NCBI GenBank assembly: GCA_964541085.1
Contig: CAZIPA010000002.1
Coordinates: forward strand, 1-64,000
From: UBA4644 sp964541085
GTDB taxonomy: Bacteria; Bacillota; Clostridia; Oscillospirales; Butyricicoccaceae
Reading direction: 5' to 3'
DNA length: 64,000 nt
A program made the position numbers and the translations under genes. The stretch's first letter is position 1; each line of letters begins with the position of its first letter. This document shows positions 26,384-36,252 of the stretch, in pieces. The notes beneath the pieces are model-generated. The model had not been told where the DNA came from. It did no database searches and worked only from the letters and a program-made list of their open reading frames with translations.

Positions 26384-29300
26384 TTATGCCTGCTGCTGTT
26401 GTTCCTTGATATGGGCCTCCGCCTCGTTCATGTTCAGGGCCAGCAGCTTGGTCACGCCCTGCTCCTGCATGGTGACGCCATAGAGGATGTCCGCACCCTC
26501 CATGGAGCCCCGGCGGTGGGTAATAATGATAAACTGGGTCTTTTCGCACAGTGTGCGCATATAGGACGCATAGCGGCTGACATTCACATCATCCAGCGCC
26601 GCGTCGATCTCGTCCAGTACACAGAAGGGCGTGGGCCGCACCCGGATGATGGCAAAATACAGGGCAATGGCCACAAACGCCTTTTCTCCGCCGGACAGCA
26701 GTGAAATGGCCCGCATGGATTTTCCCGGCAGCTCCACCCGAATCTCGATGCCGCAGTTGAGAATGTCGCTTTCATCCTCCAGCCGCAGCTCCGCACTGCC
26801 GCCGCCGAAAATCTCGGTAAAGGTCTGGCGGAAGCTGTCGTTGATGGCACGGAACTGGCGGGAGAAAATCTCCTTCATGTTCCGAGTCAGATCGCCGATG
26901 ATCTTCAGCAGCTCCTCCCGGGAAGTCTCCAGATCGTTCCGCTGGGTGCTCATAAACTCATAACGCTGGCTCACCCGGGCGTATTCCTCAATGGCATCCA
27001 TATTCACCGAGCCCAGCTTTTTGATGGCGGAACGCAGCTCGCCGATCCGCCGGTTGGCTGCCGCCGTGCTCTCCAGCTGCTGACGCAGCTCCTGCGCCGT
27101 GACCCGGGTCAGCTCATAGCTTTCCCACAGCTTCTGGAGGATATTGTCCTCCTCCATCTCCGCCTGTGTTTTTTTATTTTCCAACCGGCCGCGCTCCCGC
27201 TCCAGATGGATGAGCTCGTCATTTTTGCCCCGCAGTTCCTTTTCACACTGGCTGCGCACGCCCTCCAGCCGCAGCTTTTCTCCGTTCACCGCCTGAAGAC
27301 GGCTGCCGCAGCTTTGTGCCTCTCCGGCATACTGAGCTGCCACCTGCTCCTGCTGGGCAACGGTTTCCCGCAGCTGTTCACTCTGTTGCCGCAGGGCCGC
27401 AATGGCCGCCTCCCGATCCTTTCGCTGGCCACGGGATGCCTCAATCCGTGCTTCCAGCTCTGTAATGCTGCGCCGGGCACTTTCGCTTTCCGTGCGGCAT
27501 TCTGCCAGCTGCACCCGCAGATCCGAGCCCTGCCGGGTCAGATCGCCGGTACGGCTCTCGGCCTGTTCCCGTCCGCCGGAAAGCTCAGTATATTGCTGCC
27601 GCAGCTTTGCCGCGGTCTGTTCCTCTCCTTCGGCACTGCTGAGCAATGCCTGCTTCCGGGTCTCCAGAGCCTGAATGCGCTGGCTCTGGGAATCCCGCTC
27701 GGCTTCCAGCTCCTCCTGCCGCTGCTCCAGCGCGTCGATCAGTGTCCGATGCTGGCTTCGCCGGGCAGACAGCTCCAGCAGGGCATCCTGCGCCGCCCGC
27801 AGCTCATCCCGGGCTACATTGGCCTCATAATCGGCGCTTTCCAGCTCCTGCCGGGCCGTGCGCAGCGCCTGCTCCAGTGTCTGCTGCCGCTGCTCCAGAC
27901 GGGTGCTTTCCTCCTCCAGACGGGTGATCTCGTTGGCACGGGACAGCACACCCACATTTTTGTTCAGCGAACCGCCGGTCATTGCGCCGGAGGGATTGAT
28001 CAGCTGGCCGTCCAGCGTGACGATGCGGAAGGCATAGCCCGCCTTTTTCGCCATGGAAATGGCATTGTCCATATGATCCACCACGGCGGTATCTGCCAGC
28101 AGGCTGCGGATCAGCAGACCATAGCGGCTGTCAAACCGCACCAGCTGATCGGCCCAGCCCAGAAAGCCCGGCCCGTTTGCCTGTCGGGCGCTCCGCCGCT
28201 CCTTCACAGCCGTCAGCGGGCGGAAGGTGGCACGGCCATAATCATGGGTTTTCAGATATTGGATGGCGCTTTTGGCGCACTGCTCATCGTCCACCACGAT
28301 GTTTTGCAGATTGCCGCCCAGCGCGATTTCAATGGCAACGGAATATTCATCCTCCGTGCGGATCAAATCGGAGATCGGCCCGTGAATGCCGGCCAGTTCT
28401 TTTCTTCCGGCGGCCTGCATCACCCGGCGCACGCTCTGGCCAAAGCCCTCATATTCCCGCTCCATGGCCCGCAGCAGCTCCAGCCGCTGGGTGCGCAGTT
28501 CCCGCTGACGGGAGTTCTGTTCTGCCTGCTGCCGCAGCTCTTCTGCCTTTTTCTGGCGAGCCTGTGTCCGCAGCTCAAAGCCCCGCAGCATATTTTCGGC
28601 GGAAGCCTTTTTCTCTTCGTTTTCTTCAGTCTGCCGCCGCAGAACCCGGGCCTGTGCCTGTTCATTTTCCAGCCGCTGCTCCAGCTCGGCCAGCTCCTTT
28701 TCCACGGCGTCGCCCCGGGTGCGAATCTCCTGCACACTGCCGGCAACCGCGCCTGCCTCTGCCCGATGCTGCGCCGCCTGTTCCCCAGTCATGCGGATGC
28801 GGGCGTCCAGAGCCTCCAGCCGCTGGGTGATATCCCGGGCATTTTCTGAAGCCTCCTGCACCTGCGCCAGCAGCCGGGTCAGCTGTTCCTCCAGCGTCCG
28901 GGTCTGTGTTTCCAGTTCAGTCAGCCGCTGCTCCTGTCCGGTTTTCCGGGCCAGAAGGTCCTGCCCCTCCGTGCCCTGCTGCTCCAGTTCCTGCTCCTTG
29001 GCCCGGATGTTTTCCTCCAGATTGCGAATCCGGGTCTGATTCACGGCGATCTGCGAACGCATATCGCTCTCCCGGGCCTCGGCCTCCCGGCGGGCCTCCC
29101 GCAGCTGTTCACCCTCCATATCCCGGGTGTGCAGCTCCTCCGTCAGCGCCGCAGAACGCTGCTGAAGTTCCTCTGTCTCCCGTTTTCTGGCAGACAGCAT
29201 CCGTTCTGCGTTGTCATAATCCGTGCGGGCCTTTTGCAGACTGTCCTTCAGCCGGTCCAGACTGTCCAGCCACACATTGACCTCCAGCATCCGCAGCTCG

Positions 29301-29959
29301 TCACGATAGATCAGAAATGCCTTTGCCCGCTCGGCCTGCTCCTTCAGCGGGGAAACCTGCTGCTCCAGCTCGGTGATGATGTCCCGGATGCGCACCAGAT
29401 TGTCTTCACAGGCCGCCAGCTTGCGCTCGCTTTCCTCCTTGCGGAAGCGGAACTTGGTAATGCCCGCCGCTTCTTCAAAAATTTCCCGCCGGTCGGCGCT
29501 TTTGACCGACAGAATCTCGTCGATCCGTCCCTGTCCGATGACGGAATAGCCGTCCCGGCCCAGACCGGTATCCATAAACAGCTCATGAATGTCCTTCAGG
29601 CGCACGGCCTTGCGGTTGATGTAAAACTCGCTCTCACCGCTGCGGTAATACCGACGGGTCACCGTGACCTCGCCATATTCCACCGGCAGGCCGCCGTCGG
29701 TATTGTCCAGCGTCAGCGTCACCTGACAAAAGCCCTGGGGCTTTCTCCGGGCCGTTCCGCCGAAAATCACATCCTCCATCCTGCCGCCCCGGAGGGTTTT
29801 GGTGCTCTGTTCTCCCAGCACCCAGCGGATTGCGTCCACAATATTGCTTTTTCCGCTGCCGTTGGGGCCCACAATGGCTGTGATGCCACGGCCAAAGTTC
29901 ATCACGGTTTTATCGGGGAAGGACTTGAAGCCCTGAATCTCGATGGAGCGAAGGTACAT
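26384..29959 (-). CDS. smc: chromosome segregation ATPase SMC
   Basis: This is a 1191-residue condensin ATPase that loops and compacts the chromosome. The N-terminal head has GFKSFPDKT and Walker A GPNGSGKSN. Two long coiled-coil arms rich in Glu, Gln and Arg flank a hinge near residues 510-670 (GIHGPISDLI through NPSGAMTGGS). The C-terminal head carries the LSGGEKAFVAIAL signature and Walker B CVLDEIDAALDD. The ATG at 29959 starts the conserved MYLRSIEIQGFKSF. It heads an eight-gene operon down to leuS; rnc, often upstream, is not present. Confidence 0.97.
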   Translation of the reverse strand: MYLRSIEIQGFKSFPDKTVMNFGRGITAIVGPNGSGKSNIVDAIRWVLGEQSTKTLRGGRMEDVIFGGTARRKPQGFCQVTLTLDNTDGGLPVEYGEVTVTRRYYRSGESEFYINRKAVRLKDIHELFMDTGLGRDGYSVIGQGRIDEILSVKSADRREIFEEAAGITKFRFRKEESERKLAACEDNLVRIRDIITELEQQVSPLKEQAERAKAFLIYRDELRMLEVNVWLDSLDRLKDSLQKARTDYDNAERMLSARKRETEELQQRSAALTEELHTRDMEGEQLREARREAEARESDMRSQIAVNQTRIRNLEENIRAKEQELEQQGTEGQDLLARKTGQEQRLTELETQTRTLEEQLTRLLAQVQEASENARDITQRLEALDARIRMTGEQAAQHRAEAGAVAGSVQEIRTRGDAVEKELAELEQRLENEQAQARVLRRQTEENEEKKASAENMLRGFELRTQARQKKAEELRQQAEQNSRQRELRTQRLELLRAMEREYEGFGQSVRRVMQAAGRKELAGIHGPISDLIRTEDEYSVAIEIALGGNLQNIVVDDEQCAKSAIQYLKTHDYGRATFRPLTAVKERRSARQANGPGFLGWADQLVRFDSRYGLLIRSLLADTAVVDHMDNAISMAKKAGYAFRIVTLDGQLINPSGAMTGGSLNKNVGVLSRANEITRLEEESTRLEQRQQTLEQALRTARQELESADYEANVARDELRAAQDALLELSARRSQHRTLIDALEQRQEELEAERDSQSQRIQALETRKQALLSSAEGEEQTAAKLRQQYTELSGGREQAESRTGDLTRQGSDLRVQLAECRTESESARRSITELEARIEASRGQRKDREAAIAALRQQSEQLRETVAQQEQVAAQYAGEAQSCGSRLQAVNGEKLRLEGVRSQCEKELRGKNDELIHLERERGRLENKKTQAEMEEDNILQKLWESYELTRVTAQELRQQLESTAAANRRIGELRSAIKKLGSVNMDAIEEYARVSQRYEFMSTQRNDLETSREELLKIIGDLTRNMKEIFSRQFRAINDSFRQTFTEIFGGGSAELRLEDESDILNCGIEIRVELPGKSMRAISLLSGGEKAFVAIALYFAIIRVRPTPFCVLDEIDAALDDVNVSRYASYMRTLCEKTQFIIITHRRGSMEGADILYGVTMQEQGVTKLLALNMNEAEAHIKEQQQQA

Positions 29960-30041
29960 ATCTGCGCCTCTTTCTTCTGATAACTTGCCATATTCGCCGC
30001 TTTTTTCCGTTTTTCCGGAAAGCCGCATAAAATATCAATTT

Positions 30042-30070
30042 ATTGTATCACATAAATCCCCACATTTCAA
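30042..30070 (-). promoter_or_regulatory. sigma-A promoter of the smc-leuS operon
   Basis: TTGAAA (30065-30070) and TACAAT (30042-30047) on the minus strand are spaced by 17 bp. The leader to the smc ATG is about 75 nt. Confidence 0.7.
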
Positions 30071-30126
30071 GCAATACCGTATAGGTTTGCATGGCGCAAA
30101 ACTTTTCGTACCGGGGCTGTTTTTAC

Positions 30127-30155
30127 TTGCATCCGGCGAAGATGTTCGTTATAAT
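30127..30155 (+). promoter_or_regulatory. sigma-A promoter of the efflux-permease gene
   Basis: TTGCAT (30127-30132) and TATAAT (30150-30155) are separated by 17 bp. It is divergent from the smc promoter; the two -35 boxes are about 57 bp apart. Confidence 0.8.
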
Positions 30156-30185
30156 GGTAAAGATACTGAATTAAAAGGAGTTTCT

Positions 30186-31046
30186 ATGGACTTTACCTTT
30201 GCTGTATTTTGGGATCTTCTGCTGGACGCGCTGGTGGACAGCGTGAAGCTTTTGCCCTTTCTCTTTATTGCCTATCTACTGATGGAGGCTGCGGAGCATC
30301 ACATTTCGGAAAAGATGGAGCATCGCCTGCAAAGCATGGGCAAGCTGGGCCCGCTGGTGGGCGCTGTGCTGGGCTGTGTGCCCCAGTGCGGATTTTCCGC
30401 CACGGCCTCCAATCTCTATGCCGCCGGTCTGATCTCCCGGGGAACGCTGCTGGCGGTGTTTCTCTCCACCTCGGATGAGGCGATTCCGCTGATGCTGGGC
30501 TCGGATCAGGGGCGGAAAATGATTCTGCCGCTGCTGCTGTGCAAGGTAGTGATCGGCCTGATCGCCGGCATGGTGATCGACCTGTTTCTGCGGAAATACG
30601 GACGGAAGCGGGAGCTGCACGATCTGTGTGAGCACTGCGGCTGCAATGAGGAAAGCGGCATTCTCAAGCCCGCCCTCTGGCACACGGTACATATTTTCCT
30701 GTTCATTCTGATTCTGAATCTGGTGCTCAATGTGGCCATTGGTCTGTTGGGACAGGAGCGAATCGCCTCCCTGCTGCTCAGCGGTTCGGTGCTCCAGCCC
30801 TTTGCCGCTGCGCTCATCGGTCTGATTCCCAACTGTGCGGCCTCTGTCATGCTGACCCAGCTCTATCTGGCCGGAACGGTCAGCTTCGGCTCCTGTCTGG
30901 CGGGACTTTGCTCCGGCGCAGGCATCGGTCTGGCGGTGCTGCTGCGGATGAATCGCAGTCGCCGGGAGAATCTTCAGATTGTCCTGACGCTGTATCTGAT
31001 CTCCGCTCTGTGCGGTCTGGCACTGCAATTTTTGCCAGTGTTTTAA
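30186..31046 (+). CDS. putative manganese/arsenic efflux membrane protein
   Basis: This is a 286-residue polytopic membrane protein with two similar halves. Each half has a Pro-Cys or Pro-Asn-Cys re-entrant motif: GCVPQCGFSATASNLYAAGL in the first, LIPNCAASVMLTQLYLAG in the second. This internal duplication is typical of the family annotated as putative manganese transporter or arsenic efflux protein. A cytoplasmic loop, CEHCGCNEES, looks suited to bind a soft metal. It is a single-gene unit with its own promoter, AAAAGGAG before the ATG, and a terminator. The substrate cannot be fixed from sequence. Confidence 0.75.
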   Translation: MDFTFAVFWDLLLDALVDSVKLLPFLFIAYLLMEAAEHHISEKMEHRLQSMGKLGPLVGAVLGCVPQCGFSATASNLYAAGLISRGTLLAVFLSTSDEAIPLMLGSDQGRKMILPLLLCKVVIGLIAGMVIDLFLRKYGRKRELHDLCEHCGCNEESGILKPALWHTVHIFLFILILNLVLNVAIGLLGQERIASLLLSGSVLQPFAAALIGLIPNCAASVMLTQLYLAGTVSFGSCLAGLCSGAGIGLAVLLRMNRSRRENLQIVLTLYLISALCGLALQFLPVF

Positions 31047-31079
31047 GCGATAAGCGATATCTGAATCATGTAATAAAAT

Positions 31080-31108
31080 GCGGGCAGCTCTGGCTGCCCG
31101 CGCTTTTT
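31080..31108. terminator. intrinsic terminator after the efflux gene
   Basis: An 8-bp stem GCGGGCAG/CTGCCCGC with a 6-nt loop is followed by GCTTTTT on the plus strand. It also lies at the end of the minus-strand MATE unit. Confidence 0.85.
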
Positions 31109-31187
31109 ATCGTTGACTGACGGTGTAATCCTCTTCTTCAAAGATCAGCTCGTCGATATCCGGCAATTCCCGCTCCGTTTCGGGCAT
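31107..31187 (-). CDS. possible 26-residue acidic small protein
   Basis: A short frame begins at an ATG (31185-31187) with AAGGAG 10 nt upstream and encodes MPETERELPDIDELIFEEED followed by YTVSQR and TAA. It is strongly acidic, has no membrane segment, and lies 58 nt after the MATE gene, ending exactly at the terminator hairpin. The good ribosome-binding site and snug fit between stop and terminator favour a real gene. No homolog is known to me, so it stays tentative. Confidence 0.4.
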   Translation of the reverse strand: MPETERELPDIDELIFEEEDYTVSQR

Positions 31188-31245
31188 CCTGAACACGCTC
31201 CTTCCGCATCAGATGCCCTATTCTATGCGCTGTTGCAGCTGGGTT

Positions 31246-32628
31246 TTACAGCGTGCTTTCCGCACCCGGCTCTGCCAGGACACGAATCCATTTGCCGCTT
31301 TTCAGGCGCCACAGACACAGCGGGAGCTTGAACACATCCTCCGCAATGAAACCGCCGCAGACGCACCACAGGAAGGGCAGCTTCAGCACATAGGTCAGAA
31401 CCCACACCACCGGTACGCTCCACACGGCCATAACACCCACATCCAGCAGCGCCGACACCTTGGTATCGCCGCCGGCCCGCAAAATGCCCACCACCAGCAC
31501 ATAGTTCAGCTGGCGAATGGGACACCAGAAGCAGTAGAACAGCAGAATACTCGCCGTCAGCTGGGCCGTTTCCGGACTCTCCACGCCCATCAATCGGATC
31601 AGCGGCCAGCGCAGCGCCGCCAGTGCCGCACCCAGCACCAGTCCCATAGCCACAAACACCTTCAGCGTCTGGATGGCCACCTGCTGAATCTCTTCCTTCC
31701 GGCCCTCACCGATCTTTTTGCCGATGAGAATGGAGCAGGCGTTGCAGGCGCCGATAAAGAACACGAACACCAGCGATTCAATGGAGCTGTAAAGGGTGTA
31801 GGCGGCATAGTTTTCGCTGCCCTGACGGGCATAAATCATGGCGTACACATTGAACAGCACACACCAGATGGACTCGTTGCACACCACCGGCATGGCAATG
31901 CGCAGATATTTCCGGAAAAATGCCCGGCTCACATGGCGGATATCTCCCGCCCCCAGCACGGTAAAATGCTTTTGATAAAGGCCCACACCCAGCATCAGCA
32001 GCGCCTGTGCCACCTGAGAAACCACCGTGGCCGTAGCGGCACCGGCCAGTCCCATTTTGGGAAAGCCGAAATTACCATAAATCAGGCAATAGTTCAGAGT
32101 GCAGTTGATGGCCACCGCTACGGCAGAGGAAATCAGCGGCAGGCGCACCTCCTCCACGCTGCGGCGGGCCATGCTGGCCATATTGGCAAAGGCACAGGGA
32201 ATCACGCCCAGCGCCACAATGCGCAGATATTCCGTGCCAGCCACGCACACGGCCTCTTCATTGGTAAAGATGCGGATCAGCCCTTCCGGCATCAGCAGGG
32301 CCACCGCCATAAAAATCAGCGCCGCCGCCATACACATCCACAGACCGATGCAATAGGCCCGGCGGATGCCCTTCTGATCCCTTGCGCCCCAATACTGGGC
32401 GATGAGCACCGAACCGCCGGAGCAGAAGCCGAAGGTCACCATCTGAATAAACAGTACGCATTTTGCACCGATGCCCACGGCGGTGGTGGCCACATTGCCC
32501 AGCCGCGCCACCATGGCGGTGTCCACCAGACTGCCGCAGGAGGTCAGCATATTTTGCAGTGCAATGGGAATCGCCAGAGCAAGCATCTGACGGTAAAAGC
32601 CGGTATTGGCCGAAGCTCGGGATCTCAT
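31246..32628 (-). CDS. MATE family efflux transporter
   Basis: This is a 460-residue, 12-helix multidrug/toxin extrusion protein driven by H+ or Na+. It begins FYRQMLALAIPIALQNMLTS and LVDTAMVARLG, the usual first MATE signature, and the pattern repeats in the second half (AMPVVCNESIWCVLFN). The ATG at 32628 has GGGAGG upstream; the open frame above it runs through the promoter. It is transcribed from its own promoter and possibly carries the small acidic ORF as a second cistron. Confidence 0.92.
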   Translation of the reverse strand: MRSRASANTGFYRQMLALAIPIALQNMLTSCGSLVDTAMVARLGNVATTAVGIGAKCVLFIQMVTFGFCSGGSVLIAQYWGARDQKGIRRAYCIGLWMCMAAALIFMAVALLMPEGLIRIFTNEEAVCVAGTEYLRIVALGVIPCAFANMASMARRSVEEVRLPLISSAVAVAINCTLNYCLIYGNFGFPKMGLAGAATATVVSQVAQALLMLGVGLYQKHFTVLGAGDIRHVSRAFFRKYLRIAMPVVCNESIWCVLFNVYAMIYARQGSENYAAYTLYSSIESLVFVFFIGACNACSILIGKKIGEGRKEEIQQVAIQTLKVFVAMGLVLGAALAALRWPLIRLMGVESPETAQLTASILLFYCFWCPIRQLNYVLVVGILRAGGDTKVSALLDVGVMAVWSVPVVWVLTYVLKLPFLWCVCGGFIAEDVFKLPLCLWRLKSGKWIRVLAEPGAESTL

Positions 32629-32668
32629 AGAGGGGAAGCCTCCCTTTCCGCATATAGTCGCAAACAGG

Positions 32669-32697
32669 ATTATACTCCATCCCGCGGCGAAATGCAA
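32669..32697 (-). promoter_or_regulatory. sigma-A promoter of the MATE gene
   Basis: TTGCAT (32692-32697) and TATAAT (32669-32674) on the minus strand are spaced by 17 bp. Confidence 0.8.
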
Positions 32698-32729
32698 GCA
32701 GGGCTGCCCCCTTCTCCGGCCCGCTGTCC

Positions 32730-33236
32730 TCAGCTCTCCCGCCGCACGCCCTCGATATGCAGACAGCGCAGCTTGTGAATGGGATAAGTCGCCAGCGGAC
32801 GGCAGTCGCAGTCATAGCTGTGGGCCGATACCATCACCGTGGCAAGGCTGGGTTCACCGTCAATGCGCACCACCACCGGCGTATGATGATAGTCCTCCCG
32901 CTCCCCCACTGCCAGCTGCACCACATCTCCCGGCTCCAGCCGGCTGAGGGCGGTTTCGGAGGCAAAGGGGCCCGGGCCCAGATTCCGGGTGAGAAAATCA
33001 TACAGATAGGGTACGCCTGTCCAGGACGGGGTGCGGTCATTGGCCGTGCGGTAATACCAGCCGTACAGCGGCGTTTCATTCATCACTCCGGCCCCGGCCA
33101 GAATGCACTGGCTGGCATAATTGGTACAGTCGCCGCCCAGATTGCTGAAGTCAAAATACTGTGGATTTCGCCGATAGGCCCAATAACGGGCATAGGCCAC
33201 TGCGGCCTTTCGGTCATAGGGTAACAGTTGAAGCAT
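32730..33236 (-). CDS. putative amidase-domain protein (Amidase_6 family)
   Basis: This protein of about 168 residues is built on the Amidase_6 pattern: YDRKAAVAYARYWA, then GGDCTNYASQCILAGAG with the probable catalytic Cys, later the His in SAHSYDCD. Such domains act on peptidoglycan or small amides and often occur in spore or cell-wall proteins of Firmicutes. No signal peptide is visible, so it may act inside the cell or in the forespore (inference). Two adjacent ATGs (33242 and 33236) are possible; the GGAGGAGG site is better spaced for 33236. Confidence 0.75.
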   Translation of the reverse strand: MLQLLPYDRKAAVAYARYWAYRRNPQYFDFSNLGGDCTNYASQCILAGAGVMNETPLYGWYYRTANDRTPSWTGVPYLYDFLTRNLGPGPFASETALSRLEPGDVVQLAVGEREDYHHTPVVVRIDGEPSLATVMVSAHSYDCDCRPLATYPIHKLRCLHIEGVRRES

Positions 33237-33279
33237 TTTCATTCCTCCTCCCGCCGTATTCTATGCGGGAAAGAAGTCT

Positions 33280-33308
33280 TTGACATTCTCTCTCTGCCGT
33301 GGTAGGAT
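33280..33308 (+). promoter_or_regulatory. sigma-A promoter of psuK-psuG
   Basis: Perfect TTGACA (33280-33285) and TAGGAT (33303-33308) are separated by 17 bp. The expected start near 33315 gives a leader of about 22 nt. Confidence 0.75.
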
Positions 33309-33336
33309 AGAGCTGCAAGGAAAAGGAGGGAGTCCT

Positions 33337-34257
33337 TTGGAAAAGCCTTATATTGCAGGGGTTGGCGGCGCAAATGTGGATCTCTGCGGCCGCAGCTTTG
33401 GCCCGGCCGTTGCCGGGGATTCCAATCTGGGGCAGCTGACCCTTTCTCCCGGCGGTGTCTGCCGGAATATCTGTGAAAACGCGGCCCGCATGGGTGCGCA
33501 GGTTACGCTGATTACCGCATTGGGCGCAGATTCCAACGGTGCGCTGCTGCAAAACGCCTGTCGGGAGGCGGGTGTGGATCTTTCCCATGCGCTGCTGCTG
33601 CCGGAAATGCGCACCGGTGCGTATCTTTCCATCCACTCCGGCGACGGAGAAATGGTCACGGCCATCAACGATATGGAGATTCTTTCCGCCATGACGCCGG
33701 AACGGCTTCAGGCCTGTATTCCCGTGCTGGAGGATGCCGCCGCCATTGTGGTGGATGCCAATCTGCCGGAGGAAACGCTGCAATGGCTCTGCCAGACTCT
33801 GCACCATCGTCCCATTTTTGCCGACGCGGTTTCCTGCGCCAAGGCAAAACGGCTGCTGCCGGTGCTGAAGCATCTGTATGCCATCAAGCCCAATCTTTCT
33901 GAGGCGCAGCTGCTCACCGGGCGGGAAACGCCGGAGGATTGCGCCGATGCGCTGCGGGAGCAGGGCGTTTCGCTGGTGTGCATCAGTGCCGGAGCCCGGG
34001 GTGTTTATACCGCCGGCCCCCAGGGCAGCTTCTGGACCCGGCCTCAGCCCCAGTCCAAAGGGGAAAATGCCACCGGCGCAGGTGACAGTCTGCTGGCGGG
34101 ACTGCTGTTTGCCTTTGTTTCCGGCATGGAGCTGCGGGATGCCCTACGCTTTGCCGTAACGGCCTCTGTGTTAACCCTGCAAAGCCGGGCTACCATTCGC
34201 CCGGATATGCGTTATCAACTGATTATGGATCATCAAAAGGAGTGTATTTTAGAATGA
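33337..34257 (+). CDS. psuK: PfkB family kinase, probable pseudouridine kinase
   Basis: This is a 306-residue ribokinase-fold enzyme. It begins [15 protein letters not shown], and has [29 protein letters not shown] and the catalytic [11 protein letters not shown]. The immediate coupling to PsuG indicates that it phosphorylates pseudouridine to its 5'-phosphate. The start is a TTG with AAGGAGGG 6 nt upstream; a start further up would precede the predicted transcription start. Its stop overlaps the psuG ATG. Confidence 0.88.
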   Translation: MEKPYIAGVGGANVDLCGRSFGPAVAGDSNLGQLTLSPGGVCRNICENAARMGAQVTLITALGADSNGALLQNACREAGVDLSHALLLPEMRTGAYLSIHSGDGEMVTAINDMEILSAMTPERLQACIPVLEDAAAIVVDANLPEETLQWLCQTLHHRPIFADAVSCAKAKRLLPVLKHLYAIKPNLSEAQLLTGRETPEDCADALREQGVSLVCISAGARGVYTAGPQGSFWTRPQPQSKGENATGAGDSLLAGLLFAFVSGMELRDALRFAVTASVLTLQSRATIRPDMRYQLIMDHQKECILE

Positions 34258-35165
34258 ATCGTTATCTTTCCGTTGCACCTGAGGTGCAGAAGGCGCTGGA
34301 TGAGGGCCGCCCTGTAGTGGCACTGGAATCTACCATTCTGTCCCACGGGATGCCTTATCCTCAAAATCTGAAGTTCGGCCACGATGTGGAGCAGCTCATC
34401 CGGGATGAGGGCGCTGTTCCCGCTACCATCGCCATTCTGGACGGCAAGCTGAAGGTGGGTCTCACCGACGCAGAGCTGGAGCGGATGTGCAAGGCGGAAA
34501 ATGTGGGCAAGGTCAGCCGCCGGGATGTGCCCGTGTATCTGGCTACCGGCAAGGCCGGTGCTACCACTGTCGCCACCACCATGCTCATTGCAGAGATGGC
34601 GGGCATTGCCGTCTTCGCCACCGGCGGTATCGGCGGTGTGCATCGGGGCGCAGAGACCTCCATGGACATCTCTGCCGACTTGCAGGAGCTGGCCCATACC
34701 AGCGTTGCCGTGGTCAGCGCTGGTGTCAAGTCCATTCTGGATATCGGTCTGACGCTGGAATATCTGGAGACCATGGGTGTGCCGGTGCTGGGTCTGGGTA
34801 CGCCGGACTTTCCCGCCTTCTACTGCCGCAAGAGCGGCTTTGCTGTGGATTATGCCCTGAAGGATGAAGAAGAGGCCGCCCGGGTCATGCAGGCCAAGTG
34901 GGGCGCCGGTCTCAAGGGCGGTCTGGTCATCGCCAATCCCGTTCCCGAGGAATATGCCATGGACAGCGACGAAATGGCCCGCATCATTGAAGAGGCCGTT
35001 GCCGAATCCCGGGAAAAGGGCATCAAGGGCAAGAAGATCACCCCCTTCCTGCTGGCCCGCATTGTGGAGCTCACCGGCGGTGAGTCTCTGAACACCAACA
35101 TTCAGCTGGCCTTCCACAACGCCCGCTGCGCCGCGAAGATCGCCCGCTATTACGCCGCACTTTGA
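34254..35165 (+). CDS. psuG: pseudouridine-5'-phosphate glycosidase
   Basis: This is a 303-residue Mn2+-dependent enzyme that splits pseudouridine 5'-phosphate into uracil and ribose 5-phosphate, allowing reuse of modified RNA bases. Family marks are [15 protein letters not shown] near the N-terminus, [21 protein letters not shown] and KSILDIG with catalytic Lys, and a C-terminal [10 protein letters not shown]. The ATG at 34254 overlaps the psuK stop. Confidence 0.95.
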   Translation: MNRYLSVAPEVQKALDEGRPVVALESTILSHGMPYPQNLKFGHDVEQLIRDEGAVPATIAILDGKLKVGLTDAELERMCKAENVGKVSRRDVPVYLATGKAGATTVATTMLIAEMAGIAVFATGGIGGVHRGAETSMDISADLQELAHTSVAVVSAGVKSILDIGLTLEYLETMGVPVLGLGTPDFPAFYCRKSGFAVDYALKDEEEAARVMQAKWGAGLKGGLVIANPVPEEYAMDSDEMARIIEEAVAESREKGIKGKKITPFLLARIVELTGGESLNTNIQLAFHNARCAAKIARYYAAL

Positions 35166-35211
35166 TCCCTGACCCTTTGGGATCTCATTATATCAAAAGG
35201 AGGAGCTTTTT

Positions 35212-36243
35212 ATGAAACAGGAATATCAGGACTATATGCTTCAGCAGATGAAAAACCTGCTGTCCATTGACAGTCCCAGCGGCTATACCGCACAGGTGCG
35301 GGAATATATGAATCAGGAGCTGACACGCCTGGGCTATACTCCCGAAAACTCTGTCAAGGGCAACATCCGTGCCCATCTGGGCGGACAGGGCGATCCCATC
35401 ATGCTGCTGGCCCATGTGGACACGCTGGGCGCTGTGGTGGCCTCCGTCAAGGACAATGGCCGACTGATGCTGTCCCGCATCGGCGGTCTTCAGCCCACCA
35501 ATGTGGAGGCCGAAACCTGCCGGGTGCGCACCCGCTTCAACGGCGCTTATGAGGGCACCATCCAGCTGGCCAACGCCTCTGCCCATGTGAACCCCAAGCT
35601 GTCCACCGAAAGCCGCACCTTTGAAGAAACCATGGAAGTGGTTCTGGACGAGGATGTGAAGTCCGCCGCCGATGTGGCAAAGCTGGGCATCCGTGCCGGT
35701 GACTTTGTCTGCGTGGAGCCCCGCTTCACCGTCACCTCCAAGGGCTATATCAAGAGCCGTTTTCTGGACGACAAGGCCAGTGCGGCCGTTTTGCTGACGC
35801 TGGCAAAACGCATTCATGATGAGGGTATCGCCCTGAAGCGCTCTGTGTGGATCGGCTTTACCGTCCATGAGGAGCTGGGCCACGGCGGTGCTGCCGGTTA
35901 TCCCGAGGGACTGGCGGAGATGATGAGCGTGGATATGGGCTGCGTTGGCGACGGCCTTGTCTGCAACGAAAAGCAGGTTTCCATCTGCTCCAAGGACAGC
36001 GGCGGCCCCTATCATTATGAGACGGTCTCCACCCTGATCTCTCTGGCAGAGCAGAATCATCTGGATTATGCCGTGGATGTATATCCCTTCTATTCCTCCG
36101 ATGTGGATGTGGCGCTGAAGGCGGGCTATGATGTGCGGCACAGCTGCATCGGCCCGGGCGTTTATGCCTCTCACGGCTATGAGCGCACCCATATCAGCGG
36201 CCTGACCAACACCTTTGACCTGCTGAGCGCCTATCTGCTGTAA
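35212..36243 (+). CDS. M42 family metallopeptidase (glutamyl/deblocking aminopeptidase type)
   Basis: This is a 343-residue di-metal aminopeptidase. It has SIDSPSGYTAQV, the first metal ligand LLAHVDTLG, the bridging FLDDKAS aspartate, and the catalytic HEELGHGGA glutamates. The final His is in YASHGYERTH. M42 peptidases form large tetrahedral assemblies that trim N-terminal residues from peptides. AAAAGGAGG precedes the ATG. It is 46 nt past psuG and may be read from the psu promoter. Confidence 0.92.
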   Translation: MKQEYQDYMLQQMKNLLSIDSPSGYTAQVREYMNQELTRLGYTPENSVKGNIRAHLGGQGDPIMLLAHVDTLGAVVASVKDNGRLMLSRIGGLQPTNVEAETCRVRTRFNGAYEGTIQLANASAHVNPKLSTESRTFEETMEVVLDEDVKSAADVAKLGIRAGDFVCVEPRFTVTSKGYIKSRFLDDKASAAVLLTLAKRIHDEGIALKRSVWIGFTVHEELGHGGAAGYPEGLAEMMSVDMGCVGDGLVCNEKQVSICSKDSGGPYHYETVSTLISLAEQNHLDYAVDVYPFYSSDVDVALKAGYDVRHSCIGPGVYASHGYERTHISGLTNTFDLLSAYLL

Positions 36244-36252
36244 GCTCTCCCG

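Noticed and set aside
26384..29959. Repetitive Glu/Gln-rich pattern that looked like tandem repeats
   Set aside because: It is the normal coiled-coil composition of SMC arms, not a DNA repeat.
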